Assembly (NCBI GenBank): GCA_013697625.1
Contig: JACCWN010000028.1
Location: 112,259 to 176,258 of the forward strand
DNA length: 64,000 nucleotides
Reading direction: 5' to 3'
DNA from: Legionella sp.
GTDB taxonomy: Bacteria > Pseudomonadota > Gammaproteobacteria > Legionellales > Legionellaceae
In this document: piece after piece, positions 36,868 to 45,813 of the stretch
How the letters are laid out: each line of letters starts with the position of its first letter
Numbering within the stretch: position 1 is the first letter of the stretch
Translations under genes and position numbers: made by a program
Notes under the pieces: model-generated
The model's input: only the letters and a program-made list of their open reading frames with translations
What the model was told of the DNA's origin: nothing
Database searches by the model: none

Positions 36868-38925
36868 TCAAATACATACATACTCTTTATTTCTCAACCA
36901 AACTTCAATATTTGTAATTGTTTCTTCAATAGCACGCACTGCCTGATTATAGAGTGATTCGAATAAATCATGTCGGCCAGATTTCCAGTAAGCCTCAAGA
37001 TATTGGCAGGCCATTTCTATCCTGGTGGTGCCCACATACACAGCACCACCTTTGATCTTGTGGGCACACTGCTGTACTTCTTCCAAATTGAGGGCTTCAT
37101 GCGCATTTTTCATCAACTTTAAATCTGCGGGTAAGGATTCATGGATCATAAATTTAAGCATGTTCGCAAGGATTTCTTCAGTTCCAACAATGTTGATGCC
37201 TTTTTCAGTGTCTAAAATAGGAAACTCTGATAAATTAAATAGCAATTCATCTGCTGTTGGACTCTTAGAACTATCTGCATGAACAGACATCGCCAATTGT
37301 TGCTGATAACCTGGAATAAAGGAATTGAGTATGTCTGCACAACTTTTTGTAGTTAGTGGTTTGATAAACACTGCATCCATGCCAGCATCAATGCAGCGTT
37401 GTTTGTTTTCTTCGCTAACATGAGCTGTTAAGGCGATGATGGGACTGTGTGTTTTTTTAGCCAATTCCTGAAGTCGAATTCGCTGGGTGACTTCATACCC
37501 ATCCAGATCAGGTAATCCTATGTCCATGAAAATTAGGTCATAATGACTATTCTCCCATAGTTTCATTGCTTTCTTTCCGGTGTCAACCAGGTCTACGGTA
37601 CAATGCAAAGTGGTAAGAAGGGATTTAGCCGCTGATTGCGCAATTAGATTGTCTTCAACAACGAGGACTTGAAATGGGCCCCCTGCATTTTTTAGACAGG
37701 GCTTTATTTGCTGTACATAGGGTGGTTCTAATGGTATATCAATGATGACAGTTTCCGACTCCTCATCTACTCCTGATGCATCATCCATAAGGGATACCTG
37801 CAAGGGGATAAAACAGATAAAGCTTGTGCCGGTATTCATTTTACTCTCTATATAAATCTCACCCCCCAATTCATCAATAAATTGTTTTACAACGGACAAC
37901 CCAAGTCCTGCACCCTTGTAAATGCCTTGATATGATGGGGTGAGCCGTTTAAAACGCACATAGATTTCTTGTTGTTTGTCTTTTGGAATCCCTATACCTG
38001 AGTCTTGTACTACAAGTTTTAATATGATTTTACCATCTTCTTCTCTGGCTAAAAAAGCTGAGAGTTTCACAAAACCTGTATCAGTGAAATTGAGTGCATT
38101 TGCAATAAGTTCTAAAACGACTCTGTGCAGACGTATTTTATCTCCAACCACATACTTTGGAATGGCAGGGTCAATGTCCAAGGACAAGATTAAGTTTTTT
38201 TGAGCGGCTCTGGCACGATTGAGCTGGATTACAGAATTTAGAGTTTGTTCTAAACTGAACTTTTTCTTCAATTTAGGAATTTCACCTGTGCTTACTTTGA
38301 TTGTTTCAAGCACCTCGTCAAGTAAATCTAGAAGCGCATGACTTGAGGCAACCAGGTTCTCTGAATAGTCTTTTACAATAGGATTATCAGAAACCATTTT
38401 AAGCAAGTCGGCAAAACCTACAATACCAGTTAAGGGGGTCCGAATATCATGACGCATGTTTTCTAAAAACTCAGTTTTTGCCTGGTTTGCTGCTACGGCC
38501 TGGTTTTTTGCTACTTCCAGTGAACGTTCTAATTGTTTTCTGGAGGTAATGTCGTGATATATTCCTAATACCCCAACTATCTCATTGGATTTTTTATAAA
38601 ACAATGGAATCTTATTGGTTAATAGGATAAGTACACGGCCATCTGCCAGTGTTTGTGTTTCTTCAATGTCAAGTATGGGTTTTTTATTTTGCATGACTTC
38701 TTGGTCAATTTTTTTATATAAATCAGCTTCATATTTTCCCCAAGGGAGATCATTATCGGTTTTTCCAATAATTTCTTGTGGGGAAGACAATCCTGCCAAA
38801 TTTGCAAAATATTGATTGCACCCCAAAAATACGGAGTTCTTATCTTTCCAGAAAATAGCTGCTGGTAATTGATTAACCAATTCTTCTATAAATTCATGGC
38901 CTTCCCAATAATTATTGTGTTTCAC
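36868..38925 (-). CDS. Hybrid sensor histidine kinase (PAS-HK-REC-Hpt)
   Basis: A 685-residue cytoplasmic tripartite kinase with no membrane segment. It has a PAS domain (about 12-126, PAAIFWKDKNSVFLGCNQYF), a HisKA domain with phospho-accepting H159 (NMRHDIRTPLTG) and a HATPase_c domain (N box near 276, DSGIGIP 308-314, GAGLGLS). A receiver follows with D468 (LIFMDIGLPD) and the conserved Lys in IKPL, and then a C-terminal Hpt domain with H622 (AHKIKGGA). A phosphorelay to an external response regulator is expected, but none is in the window. It is the last gene of a four-gene co-directional set after the flavin oxidoreductase. Confidence 0.92.
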   Translation of the reverse strand: MKHNNYWEGHEFIEELVNQLPAAIFWKDKNSVFLGCNQYFANLAGLSSPQEIIGKTDNDLPWGKYEADLYKKIDQEVMQNKKPILDIEETQTLADGRVLILLTNKIPLFYKKSNEIVGVLGIYHDITSRKQLERSLEVAKNQAVAANQAKTEFLENMRHDIRTPLTGIVGFADLLKMVSDNPIVKDYSENLVASSHALLDLLDEVLETIKVSTGEIPKLKKKFSLEQTLNSVIQLNRARAAQKNLILSLDIDPAIPKYVVGDKIRLHRVVLELIANALNFTDTGFVKLSAFLAREEDGKIILKLVVQDSGIGIPKDKQQEIYVRFKRLTPSYQGIYKGAGLGLSVVKQFIDELGGEIYIESKMNTGTSFICFIPLQVSLMDDASGVDEESETVIIDIPLEPPYVQQIKPCLKNAGGPFQVLVVEDNLIAQSAAKSLLTTLHCTVDLVDTGKKAMKLWENSHYDLIFMDIGLPDLDGYEVTQRIRLQELAKKTHSPIIALTAHVSEENKQRCIDAGMDAVFIKPLTTKSCADILNSFIPGYQQQLAMSVHADSSKSPTADELLFNLSEFPILDTEKGINIVGTEEILANMLKFMIHESLPADLKLMKNAHEALNLEEVQQCAHKIKGGAVYVGTTRIEMACQYLEAYWKSGRHDLFESLYNQAVRAIEETITNIEVWLRNKEYVCI

Positions 38926-38959
38926 TCAAGAATCCCTATGGTGTTTGGGTTAATATATA

Positions 38960-40657
38960 TCAATGCCCTTGAAAGGACTCCCTGAAATTAACAACTTCTT
39001 GTATCTCATTTACTACATTTTGTTTTTGTACTATCGTCTGATAAGTAGAATCAGCCTGAGCCCTGGTCTTTGTTTCTTGATTTCTTAAGTTGTTTTTAGC
39101 AAAAAAATTTCCAACATATGCAGTTATTCCAACCCCAGCTAGTGCTCCAGGAGTGACAGAGGAAGGAGAATCTGTAATATAAAAGGCCAGCAATGAAAGA
39201 CTCGACATTATAAAGAGCATCGATGCCATTTGAATAGATGGTGAGGAAACAATTTGCATTAAAAAACTTGGCTGAACCGAAGAAAATGAGGTTGAGTCGG
39301 TATACCTATCAAGATTGTCACGTATAGTTCGTTTAACCTCTGGATGAAGGGGCCTTGTTTTTTGTTGTGATTTTAGTGAAATCTGCTGAAAAACCGCAGT
39401 GTTCCATGAAGAGGCACGAATTTGGGCCTCCAATAGATCAGAAACTATTTGACCATTTCGTATAAAATAAAATAATTTCATACAGGGATTTGAGATTAGG
39501 CCAACCTGCTCTTCTCGTATGCCGTCATAATCTCGTTTATGAAAACTGCTGTTTGGATTGGTTAAATCCTGTAAGCTAAGTTTACCGGCCGTTTGCACAA
39601 TGCCATATTTCACATCTACAATTGTTGCATTTGCCATTTCAGGAATATACTTTGAAACGCCTTTCAACATTTGTCTGGCAATGTCATATTTTTCCTGACA
39701 AGTGGCTTCATTATTTAATAAACGTTGCGATTGAAGACTTAACTCTAGATCAGAAGAAGCTTCCATATTGGTGACTTGCGCAAAAGTCATCATACCGAAA
39801 CCATTGCCCATATTAGAAAACATGCAATGTTGTCCCATGCAGAAAAACATAGAATTTGCATTCAGCAATGATTCTGGCAGCTTTACAATAAGTAAACACT
39901 TAAGTCTATTGGTTCTAGCACCTGGGATCATGCTTATGCCAATTTGAGCATTTAATTTTTCAATGTTCTGCCAGGTTGAGTTAATGAGAAAGTCACATTT
40001 GTATTTTTTAGACTCACCACACTTGGTAGTAACATGTAGTGTAAATCTAGGTTCTTCTAAGGTGCCTTTTTCAATGTGGGTTACTTCATTATATTCTAGT
40101 AACCTAATATTTTTGTGTGCACTGATTTTTTTATGAATGTCTTTAGAAAAATGAGACCATTCAAACAGATGCTCAGCTGTTTCAACACCTAATTCTACAA
40201 TGTCTGGGTTTACCAAGCCTTCATATTCACTGGGTTTTAGTATACGAAAAAATTTTTCTGGTGGACCAAACACAGCATTGTGTGGATCTTCAGCAATTAA
40301 CCTCTGATATTCCTCACTGATTGCCTGATAAGTACGCAGAATTTCTTCAGGTGAGTTATCTGAATTTTTAGTTATAAAATATCGTCCATGTCTTAAGGGG
40401 TGATCAAAAGGCTTGTCTTTTCCAACCAAATAGCCTGAAAATTTCCTTTGTACTTGGATGCTGGCTCTCAAATACATTTTGGCGGTGTCTGCGTCTATAT
40501 AATGAAAACCATGTCCCATTCTCCCAGGATTTCTACTACTGGAGCCAAAACCTAAGGTTTCTTGTTCGATTAATGTTACTTTATATCCGCGCTCTGCTAA
40601 TTCAAGTGCAGCCCCAATACCAGCTACGCCTGCTCCTATTATGAATATATCTAACAT
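38960..40657 (-). CDS. FAD-dependent oxidoreductase with C-terminal membrane hairpin
   Basis: A 565-residue flavoprotein of the DAO/D-amino-acid-oxidase-like fold. The N-terminus has the Rossmann ADP-binding motif IGAGVAGIGAALELAERG with the acidic end of strand 2 (VTLIEQE), and GFGSSSRNPGRMGHG follows. The middle matches no specific subfamily I can name. Two hydrophobic helices at about 477-495 and 502-517 are followed by a charged tail of about 45 residues, so it is probably anchored in the inner membrane. It lies between two hybrid histidine kinases on the same strand. Substrate is unknown. Confidence 0.75.
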   Translation of the reverse strand: MLDIFIIGAGVAGIGAALELAERGYKVTLIEQETLGFGSSSRNPGRMGHGFHYIDADTAKMYLRASIQVQRKFSGYLVGKDKPFDHPLRHGRYFITKNSDNSPEEILRTYQAISEEYQRLIAEDPHNAVFGPPEKFFRILKPSEYEGLVNPDIVELGVETAEHLFEWSHFSKDIHKKISAHKNIRLLEYNEVTHIEKGTLEEPRFTLHVTTKCGESKKYKCDFLINSTWQNIEKLNAQIGISMIPGARTNRLKCLLIVKLPESLLNANSMFFCMGQHCMFSNMGNGFGMMTFAQVTNMEASSDLELSLQSQRLLNNEATCQEKYDIARQMLKGVSKYIPEMANATIVDVKYGIVQTAGKLSLQDLTNPNSSFHKRDYDGIREEQVGLISNPCMKLFYFIRNGQIVSDLLEAQIRASSWNTAVFQQISLKSQQKTRPLHPEVKRTIRDNLDRYTDSTSFSSVQPSFLMQIVSSPSIQMASMLFIMSSLSLLAFYITDSPSSVTPGALAGVGITAYVGNFFAKNNLRNQETKTRAQADSTYQTIVQKQNVVNEIQEVVNFRESFQGH

Positions 40658-40805
40658 ATACTTCCTTTCATCTACTAAATCTTAACAAAATGCATATTAT
40701 ATAATTTCACTACTCAATACAAGAATATTAAACAAACTGCTTTCATAGCTCACCTACCCTTACTTCTAACATGCTGTTCTTTTATGTACCTTTGTTAAAG
40801 ATGTG

Positions 40806-40839
40806 AGATCCTTCGCGCAAAAGACGCGCTCAGGATGAC
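40806..40839. repeat. Short palindromic repeat
   Basis: AGATCCTTCGCGC and GCGCTCAGGATGAC form an imperfect hairpin of the kind found dispersed between genes in many proteobacteria. The rest of the 40658-40890 gap holds nothing recognised. Confidence 0.5.
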
Positions 40840-40890
40840 GGTGAAATCCCTAGCTTCAATGTAGTGGGGCAGGATGACTTAGCCAGGAAG

Positions 40891-42666
40891 CTATAGAAAA
40901 GGTAACATGATTTCCTTTAAACATTCTGCAGTAATTGGTTTTTGAATTATTCTATTTATTCCAGCATCCATACAGTGTTTTGAGATAGCACTGTCTAGTG
41001 AATGCCCGGTTAAACCATAGATAATTACGGGCTTTAGAGCCTTGTCCTTTTCAAATAACCGCACGCGCTTTACCAATTCACAGCCTGAAATTCCCGGCAA
41101 TCCTATGTCGGTTATTATCAAATCAAAAGAATGTTTTTTTATCAATTCTAAAGCAGACTCGCCATCAGTGGTCTCATTGAGCGTGACATTGTAAGGTTTC
41201 ATTTGTACTTTTAAAGCCATTAAAGCCAATGAATTATCCTCAACCAATAAAATATTCGGTCTAGGTGCTGAATTATCTGTAATTAATACCTCAGAATTGA
41301 GAGTCTCTTCTTCTATATGTGTCTCATTTTTTTCTTGCTGTATAAGTGCTTTATACACTGTGTCATTAGAATTGTCTTTAGGATTTTTACAAATTTGCAA
41401 AGTCAAAATGAAAGAAAAGGTAGTGCCCTTCTTTTCCTCAGAACTAAAACAAATCTCACCGCCTAATAATTTTACATACCGTTGGACTATATGTAAACCT
41501 ATGCCATTGCCTATATTTTTTTTATGGTAAGGGCTAACTTTATACAGCCTATCAAATACCTTATCCTGCATACCTTTAGGTATACCTATGCCTGTATCTT
41601 TAACTGTAAATTGGATACAAGCTGTGTTTGTCTTTTTCGATAGTAAGCTTATCCTTAATTCAATAGATCCCTTAGGTGTAAACTTAATGGCATTACCCAA
41701 TAAATTAAGTAAAATTCGGTGTAGCTTCATCCTATCAGAAATAACAGTCACAGGTAAATTTTCATCAATAAAATAAAAAAATTCTAACTGTTGTGATGCA
41801 ACCGCTGGACGTTCTAATTCAATAAGACTGTCAATGAGTTTGATCAAATTGAAGGGCTTACAATGCACAGTATCATCCGTTGCCGTATCGACTGTGATAA
41901 CGTCCAATACACCATTTAATAACTTCAATAATTGATCTGCACTTTGATATATGGCAACTGCATATTTTTTTTCTTCAGACAATTCAAGGTTATTTTTCAA
42001 GTACTCAGACAAATTAATAATACCTGTCAGTGGCGTACGAATATCATGACTTATATTGACAATAAACTCGGATTTTGAACGATCGGCGGCTTCTGCTGCC
42101 AACCTCATTTCTCTATCTTGAATTTGATCTTTGCGATAAGAAAAAATCGATCCAAAAACCAATACAGAACCATAGGTCATAAAAATTATCATAGAATATG
42201 GGGGCAAATGAAAGGTTTGGCCATCCATAATAAAAAATAGGATCCCAAGAGAAATCCCAATTGTCAAAACAATATATAATGAAGCTAAGTCTAATAATAA
42301 AATCAATAGAATCAACACAGTTAACCCATTCATAGCCCAGGTATATGACATATTATTTTTAAGCAGAAGAAAGGTAAAAAGAAAAGGCAGACTATATACT
42401 ATTGTTAAATACCAAAATGTGGGTAAAAATAATTTACATTTTTTTGGCCAATAATTTTTTAAAGCTAAAATAACACACAAGAAAACAGCAATGAGACGTA
42501 AATGTAAGTTTTCATAGCCTTGTGGTGCTGTATATTTCCACAAATAATAGTAAAATGGATATGTGATTATACCAAAAATAGCAAATGTTAAATAAGGAAG
42601 CGGGAACTTTCTTGCATGAACATTAATCTTCCAATTTATTTTCATAAAAAATTGTTTTATATTCAT
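40891..42666 (-). CDS. CqsS/LqsS-like membrane hybrid histidine kinase
   Basis: A 591-residue membrane kinase. About six helices fill residues 25-175. This region resembles my memory of the Vibrio CqsS and Legionella LqsS receptors for alpha-hydroxyketone autoinducers: YPFYYYLWKYTAPQGYENL and LPFLFTFLLLKNN...TWAM have direct counterparts in CqsS. Then come HisKA with H207 (NISHDIRTPLTG), HATPase_c (DTGIGIP, GNGIGLH) and a receiver with D520 (LIITDIGLPG) and QKP. The kinase core is BarA-like (SHDIRTP), not the CqsS type. No autoinducer synthase gene (cqsA/lqsA) is in the window. It starts 19 bp after the methyltransferase stop. Confidence 0.8.
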   Translation of the reverse strand: MNIKQFFMKINWKINVHARKFPLPYLTFAIFGIITYPFYYYLWKYTAPQGYENLHLRLIAVFLCVILALKNYWPKKCKLFLPTFWYLTIVYSLPFLFTFLLLKNNMSYTWAMNGLTVLILLILLLDLASLYIVLTIGISLGILFFIMDGQTFHLPPYSMIIFMTYGSVLVFGSIFSYRKDQIQDREMRLAAEAADRSKSEFIVNISHDIRTPLTGIINLSEYLKNNLELSEEKKYAVAIYQSADQLLKLLNGVLDVITVDTATDDTVHCKPFNLIKLIDSLIELERPAVASQQLEFFYFIDENLPVTVISDRMKLHRILLNLLGNAIKFTPKGSIELRISLLSKKTNTACIQFTVKDTGIGIPKGMQDKVFDRLYKVSPYHKKNIGNGIGLHIVQRYVKLLGGEICFSSEEKKGTTFSFILTLQICKNPKDNSNDTVYKALIQQEKNETHIEEETLNSEVLITDNSAPRPNILLVEDNSLALMALKVQMKPYNVTLNETTDGESALELIKKHSFDLIITDIGLPGISGCELVKRVRLFEKDKALKPVIIYGLTGHSLDSAISKHCMDAGINRIIQKPITAECLKEIMLPFL

Positions 42667-42685
42667 GTGTAAGCCCTTTGAATTA

Positions 42686-43600
42686 TCACCCTTTCTTTTG
42701 AATAACTATATATTTCTGCCTGGTGGTCATTTCAAAATAATGTTCTGAATGTTGCAAGGCTTTATCAATATATACATTTAAAGCACCTTTGTCGGCAGTT
42801 ATATTGGCATCACCTAACATGAATGCTGCAATATGAAACATAGCCTTTTTTGAGCAGGTTATAAATGCTTCATTAGAAGCAAAAAGTTTTGTATCATAGG
42901 GCCCAAATTCATTACAGCAGTCTAAAGCCAATGTATCAATGACTAAAGTTTGACCTCCAAAATTTTCAATCAATTCTGCTTTGCCTAACTCATCTCCGCC
43001 CATTACAATGACCAAAACGCCTTTTTTATTAAGACTTCTGTAAACTGATTTCACAACTTTTAACCAATTTTCTGGTTCAATATAATACAAAATATGGGAC
43101 AAGACAGCTAAATTATAGGTCTCCATTTTCAATTCAGCATCTAAAATATTTTTATTAATTTTTATGTAATTGGTGTTATCAGGTAATACCTGTTGCAAGT
43201 TATGTAAGATATGCAAGTTTGGATCAACAGCTGTTATATTCTTAAAATGATTTGCAAATATTTTTGTTACAGAACCATCCCCCGGACCTATATCGAGTAG
43301 GCATTCTTTACTAAAAAGTGTTGGGACTATTTCTTGTTCAAAAAATATGATTCTATTTCGCGTCTCCATCGTCGAGTTAAGTACCAGTTCCAAGGTTTTT
43401 AAGTAATGTTGTTCATTATTAAAATGTCCTATCAGGTAGGGTTCTTCGATTGTTTCAGCTAATTCAGCCAATTTAGTTAATTTTTCTTTGGTCACTCCCT
43501 CAATCGTATGATTATGCTCAAGATCATAATTTAAAGTTTTGTGCCATAGATGTTTATGGTTTATTTTTAAACCCTTAGAATCGTTCACTACTAAAACCAT
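42686..43600 (-). CDS. SAM-dependent methyltransferase
   Basis: A class I methyltransferase of 304 residues. SAM motif I is LLDIGPGDGS (101-110), the acidic end of strand 2 is ITAVDPN, and a motif IV-like region is YNLAVLSHILYYIEP. The C-terminal 100 residues are unusual for small-molecule enzymes and carry SEHYFEMTTRQKY. AAAGGAA precedes the ATG at 43600, better than a start six codons upstream. It is the first gene of the methyltransferase, sensor kinase, oxidoreductase and kinase set, 19 bp before the CqsS-like kinase. Substrate is unknown. Confidence 0.8.
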   Translation of the reverse strand: MVLVVNDSKGLKINHKHLWHKTLNYDLEHNHTIEGVTKEKLTKLAELAETIEEPYLIGHFNNEQHYLKTLELVLNSTMETRNRIIFFEQEIVPTLFSKECLLDIGPGDGSVTKIFANHFKNITAVDPNLHILHNLQQVLPDNTNYIKINKNILDAELKMETYNLAVLSHILYYIEPENWLKVVKSVYRSLNKKGVLVIVMGGDELGKAELIENFGGQTLVIDTLALDCCNEFGPYDTKLFASNEAFITCSKKAMFHIAAFMLGDANITADKGALNVYIDKALQHSEHYFEMTTRQKYIVIQKKG

Positions 43601-44027
43601 ACCTATTCCTTTAAACAAATGAAATTAAAAATTTTAAAAAATCAACCGCAATTATGTATGACCCTACGAAATAGGAATGTCAGTGGATAGGTCTGCAATA
43701 TTTATGAAATTTGACTGCTCATACAATTGATAACTACTCGAAGGAGATTCGATTGTAGGAATGGGATAGGTAACAAAGTTGCTTTAACTTTCCTAATCAG
43801 AAACAAGTATAAAATAATAGCTGCCTACTAATCAATAAATCATCCTAACACTAATTCTTTAAGCAATCATAATAGACACTTGTAAACTGTGCACTTAAAC
43901 ACTAAAACATCTTCTTAGATGCACAAGATATTATCAAACAATTTTATTCTGTGCAACGCATAAGGCCTCTTTACTGCTTAGTACATCATAATCCTTTTAT
44001 CCTCAACATCACTTTGAATATTAGAAT
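43601..44027. other. Intergenic, no supported feature
   Basis: AT-rich 427-bp gap containing the presumed promoter of the methyltransferase-kinase set and the 3' flank of the HAD gene. No open frame, hairpin or RNA gene was recognised. Confidence 0.6.
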
Positions 44028-44705
44028 TCATAACTTAATTAAAAAATCTAATAATTCGGTTGCATTGTTAGCGATTGGTATATTAAAAGCTCTTATATTG
44101 TGTTCATACCAGGCATATTTTGCATGACTACCACCTATAAAACCCAAGACTTTCATTCCGGCAGAACTTGCGGCTTTTATACCAGCAACACTATCTTCTA
44201 TAACAAGACAATCCTGAGGTTGAAAACCCATTTGCTTTGCAGCAAATAAAAATAAATCAGGAGCAGGTTTACCTTGTTTTACAGACTGCGCGCTAAAAAG
44301 ATGCTTAGGTTGAAAATAGGTATTTAACCCGGTGACGGTCAAGGAATTATTGATTTTTTCAATGGTGCCTGAAGAAGCTACACACATGGAAATGCCAATT
44401 TTTTGCACATGTGTAAACACCTCTTCTATGCCCGGTGTAGCGCGCACCTCTTTATAGAGAAGGCTATGTATTTGTTGTTGCATCTTTTTAATAACAGTGT
44501 TTGTTATAACAGGCTTTTGCATTTCTGCATTGATTTCATGATAAATCAGTTGATCGGTTTTTCCCGTAAACCGTTTAATCCAGTCTTCACTACAGATGTG
44601 GTAGCCATGATCACTTAGGCATCGAACTAGATGGTTGGTTACAATCATTTCACTATCAACCAATACACCATCACAATCAAAAATTATTAATTTTACTTTA
44701 GACAT
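44028..44705 (-). CDS. HAD-family phosphatase (beta-phosphoglucomutase-like)
   Basis: A 225-residue HAD hydrolase with an alpha-helical cap. Motif I is FDCDGVLVDSE (D10, D12), motif II is VASSGT, motif III is the Lys in QGKPAPDLFL, and motif IV is VIEDSVAGIKAASSAGM. The sequence is of the phosphoglucomutase/phosphatase (YqaB/GPH-like) subgroup, which dephosphorylates or isomerises sugar phosphates. The exact substrate cannot be told. It stands alone between a long AT-rich gap and the SDR gene. Confidence 0.88.
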   Translation of the reverse strand: MSKVKLIIFDCDGVLVDSEMIVTNHLVRCLSDHGYHICSEDWIKRFTGKTDQLIYHEINAEMQKPVITNTVIKKMQQQIHSLLYKEVRATPGIEEVFTHVQKIGISMCVASSGTIEKINNSLTVTGLNTYFQPKHLFSAQSVKQGKPAPDLFLFAAKQMGFQPQDCLVIEDSVAGIKAASSAGMKVLGFIGGSHAKYAWYEHNIRAFNIPIANNATELLDFLIKL

Positions 44706-44855
44706 AATACCTCTTTTTACTTAAGCGATGATAGTCATCCATTTGATTCAAGGCTATGACTAAATACAACATCAAGTGGCTCTTTTTTTTTAAAGGTTAA
44801 AAACTTTTTTTTATTTGAAAAAGAATGGATAGGCTAAAATCGACAAATAATTCCG

Positions 44856-45635
44856 TCATTGTCCTATGCTCGGCGTTCTATGAATATGATTGGCAGATGC
44901 TTGCACGGTTGGCATGATGATCATTAGTTCTATGTCTACATGCGCAGGGCGGGTGGTTGCATACAACACTGCATCTGCCACATCTTCAGCCCTTAGAGGC
45001 TGGAAATCTTTGTAAAAGTCATCTGCTCTTTTTTTATCTTGCCAACGCACTTGACTAAATTCAGTTTCGACTGCGCCGGGGGCTATTTCAGTCACTCGTA
45101 TAGGATTACCCAGCATATCAAGTCGCATGGATTTAGACAGGGCATGTACGGCTGTTTTGGTTGCAGAATATACATTGCCATTGGGGTAACACTCATGTCC
45201 TGCTATAGATCCAATATTAACTACATGGCCTCTACCTCTTTGAATCATACCTGGAATCAAAGCACGGCTAACATAGAGCAAGCCCTTGATATTGGTATCT
45301 ATCATAGTTTCCCAATGGTCAATGATGCCTTCTTGCAAGGGATAAGTATCTAAGGCAAGACCTGCATTATTAATCAAAACATCGATATCTTGCCAACTGC
45401 TTGGTAAAGACTCTAATTGTTTTGTAACTTGCAATTTATCGCTCACATCCATAGTTAAAATATAGGTGGATGCCTCAGGCAAGGAGGACGCTAATTCATG
45501 CAGTCGATCTTCTCGGCGAGCACATAAAATTAACTTTGCGCCTACAGCTGCAAAAGACTTTGCGCAAGCAGACCCTATACCGCTAGAAGCACCGGTAATT
45601 AAAACGATTTTATTGTGAACTGAATTCATGATCAT
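44856..45635 (-). CDS. Short-chain dehydrogenase, YdfG-like
   Basis: A classical SDR of 259 residues. The cofactor motif is TGASSGIG (14-21) with ARRED after strand 2, which favours NADP. NNAG is at 89-92, and the catalytic residues are S143, Y156 and K160 (YSATK). The region IRVTEIAPGAVETEFSQVRW and the ending are typical of YdfG-type 3-hydroxy-acid or serine dehydrogenases. No good Shine-Dalgarno precedes either ATG (45635 or 45629). It is single, downstream of a palindromic repeat region. Confidence 0.88.
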   Translation of the reverse strand: MIMNSVHNKIVLITGASSGIGSACAKSFAAVGAKLILCARREDRLHELASSLPEASTYILTMDVSDKLQVTKQLESLPSSWQDIDVLINNAGLALDTYPLQEGIIDHWETMIDTNIKGLLYVSRALIPGMIQRGRGHVVNIGSIAGHECYPNGNVYSATKTAVHALSKSMRLDMLGNPIRVTEIAPGAVETEFSQVRWQDKKRADDFYKDFQPLRAEDVADAVLYATTRPAHVDIELMIIMPTVQASANHIHRTPSIGQ

Positions 45636-45693
45636 GTAGCTAATGAAATACTCATTATCACACAGGTCACTATAATTTCAAATGTTCTTTTTG

Positions 45694-45773
45694 CCGTCCT
45701 TGCGAACGCAGTGAAGCAGAATTGAATTTTTACAAACCATGGATCTGGGTTCACTGTGTTCGCATGACGATGG
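45694..45773. repeat. Palindromic intergenic repeat
   Basis: CCGTCCTTGCGAACGCAGTG pairs with the right arm TTCACTGTGTTCGCATGACG with few mismatches, leaving about 30 bp between. It resembles the widespread CGTCATTGCGAGCGAAG type of dispersed repeat. It lies between the ends of the priA and SDR transcription units. Confidence 0.65.
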
Positions 45774-45813
45774 TTGGTTGTTATTTAATAAATCAAACAG
45801 ACAAGGTCCCTTG

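Noticed and set aside
43601..44027. Possible small RNA in a 427-bp gap
   Set aside because: No promoter-terminator pair or stable hairpin could be supported by eye.
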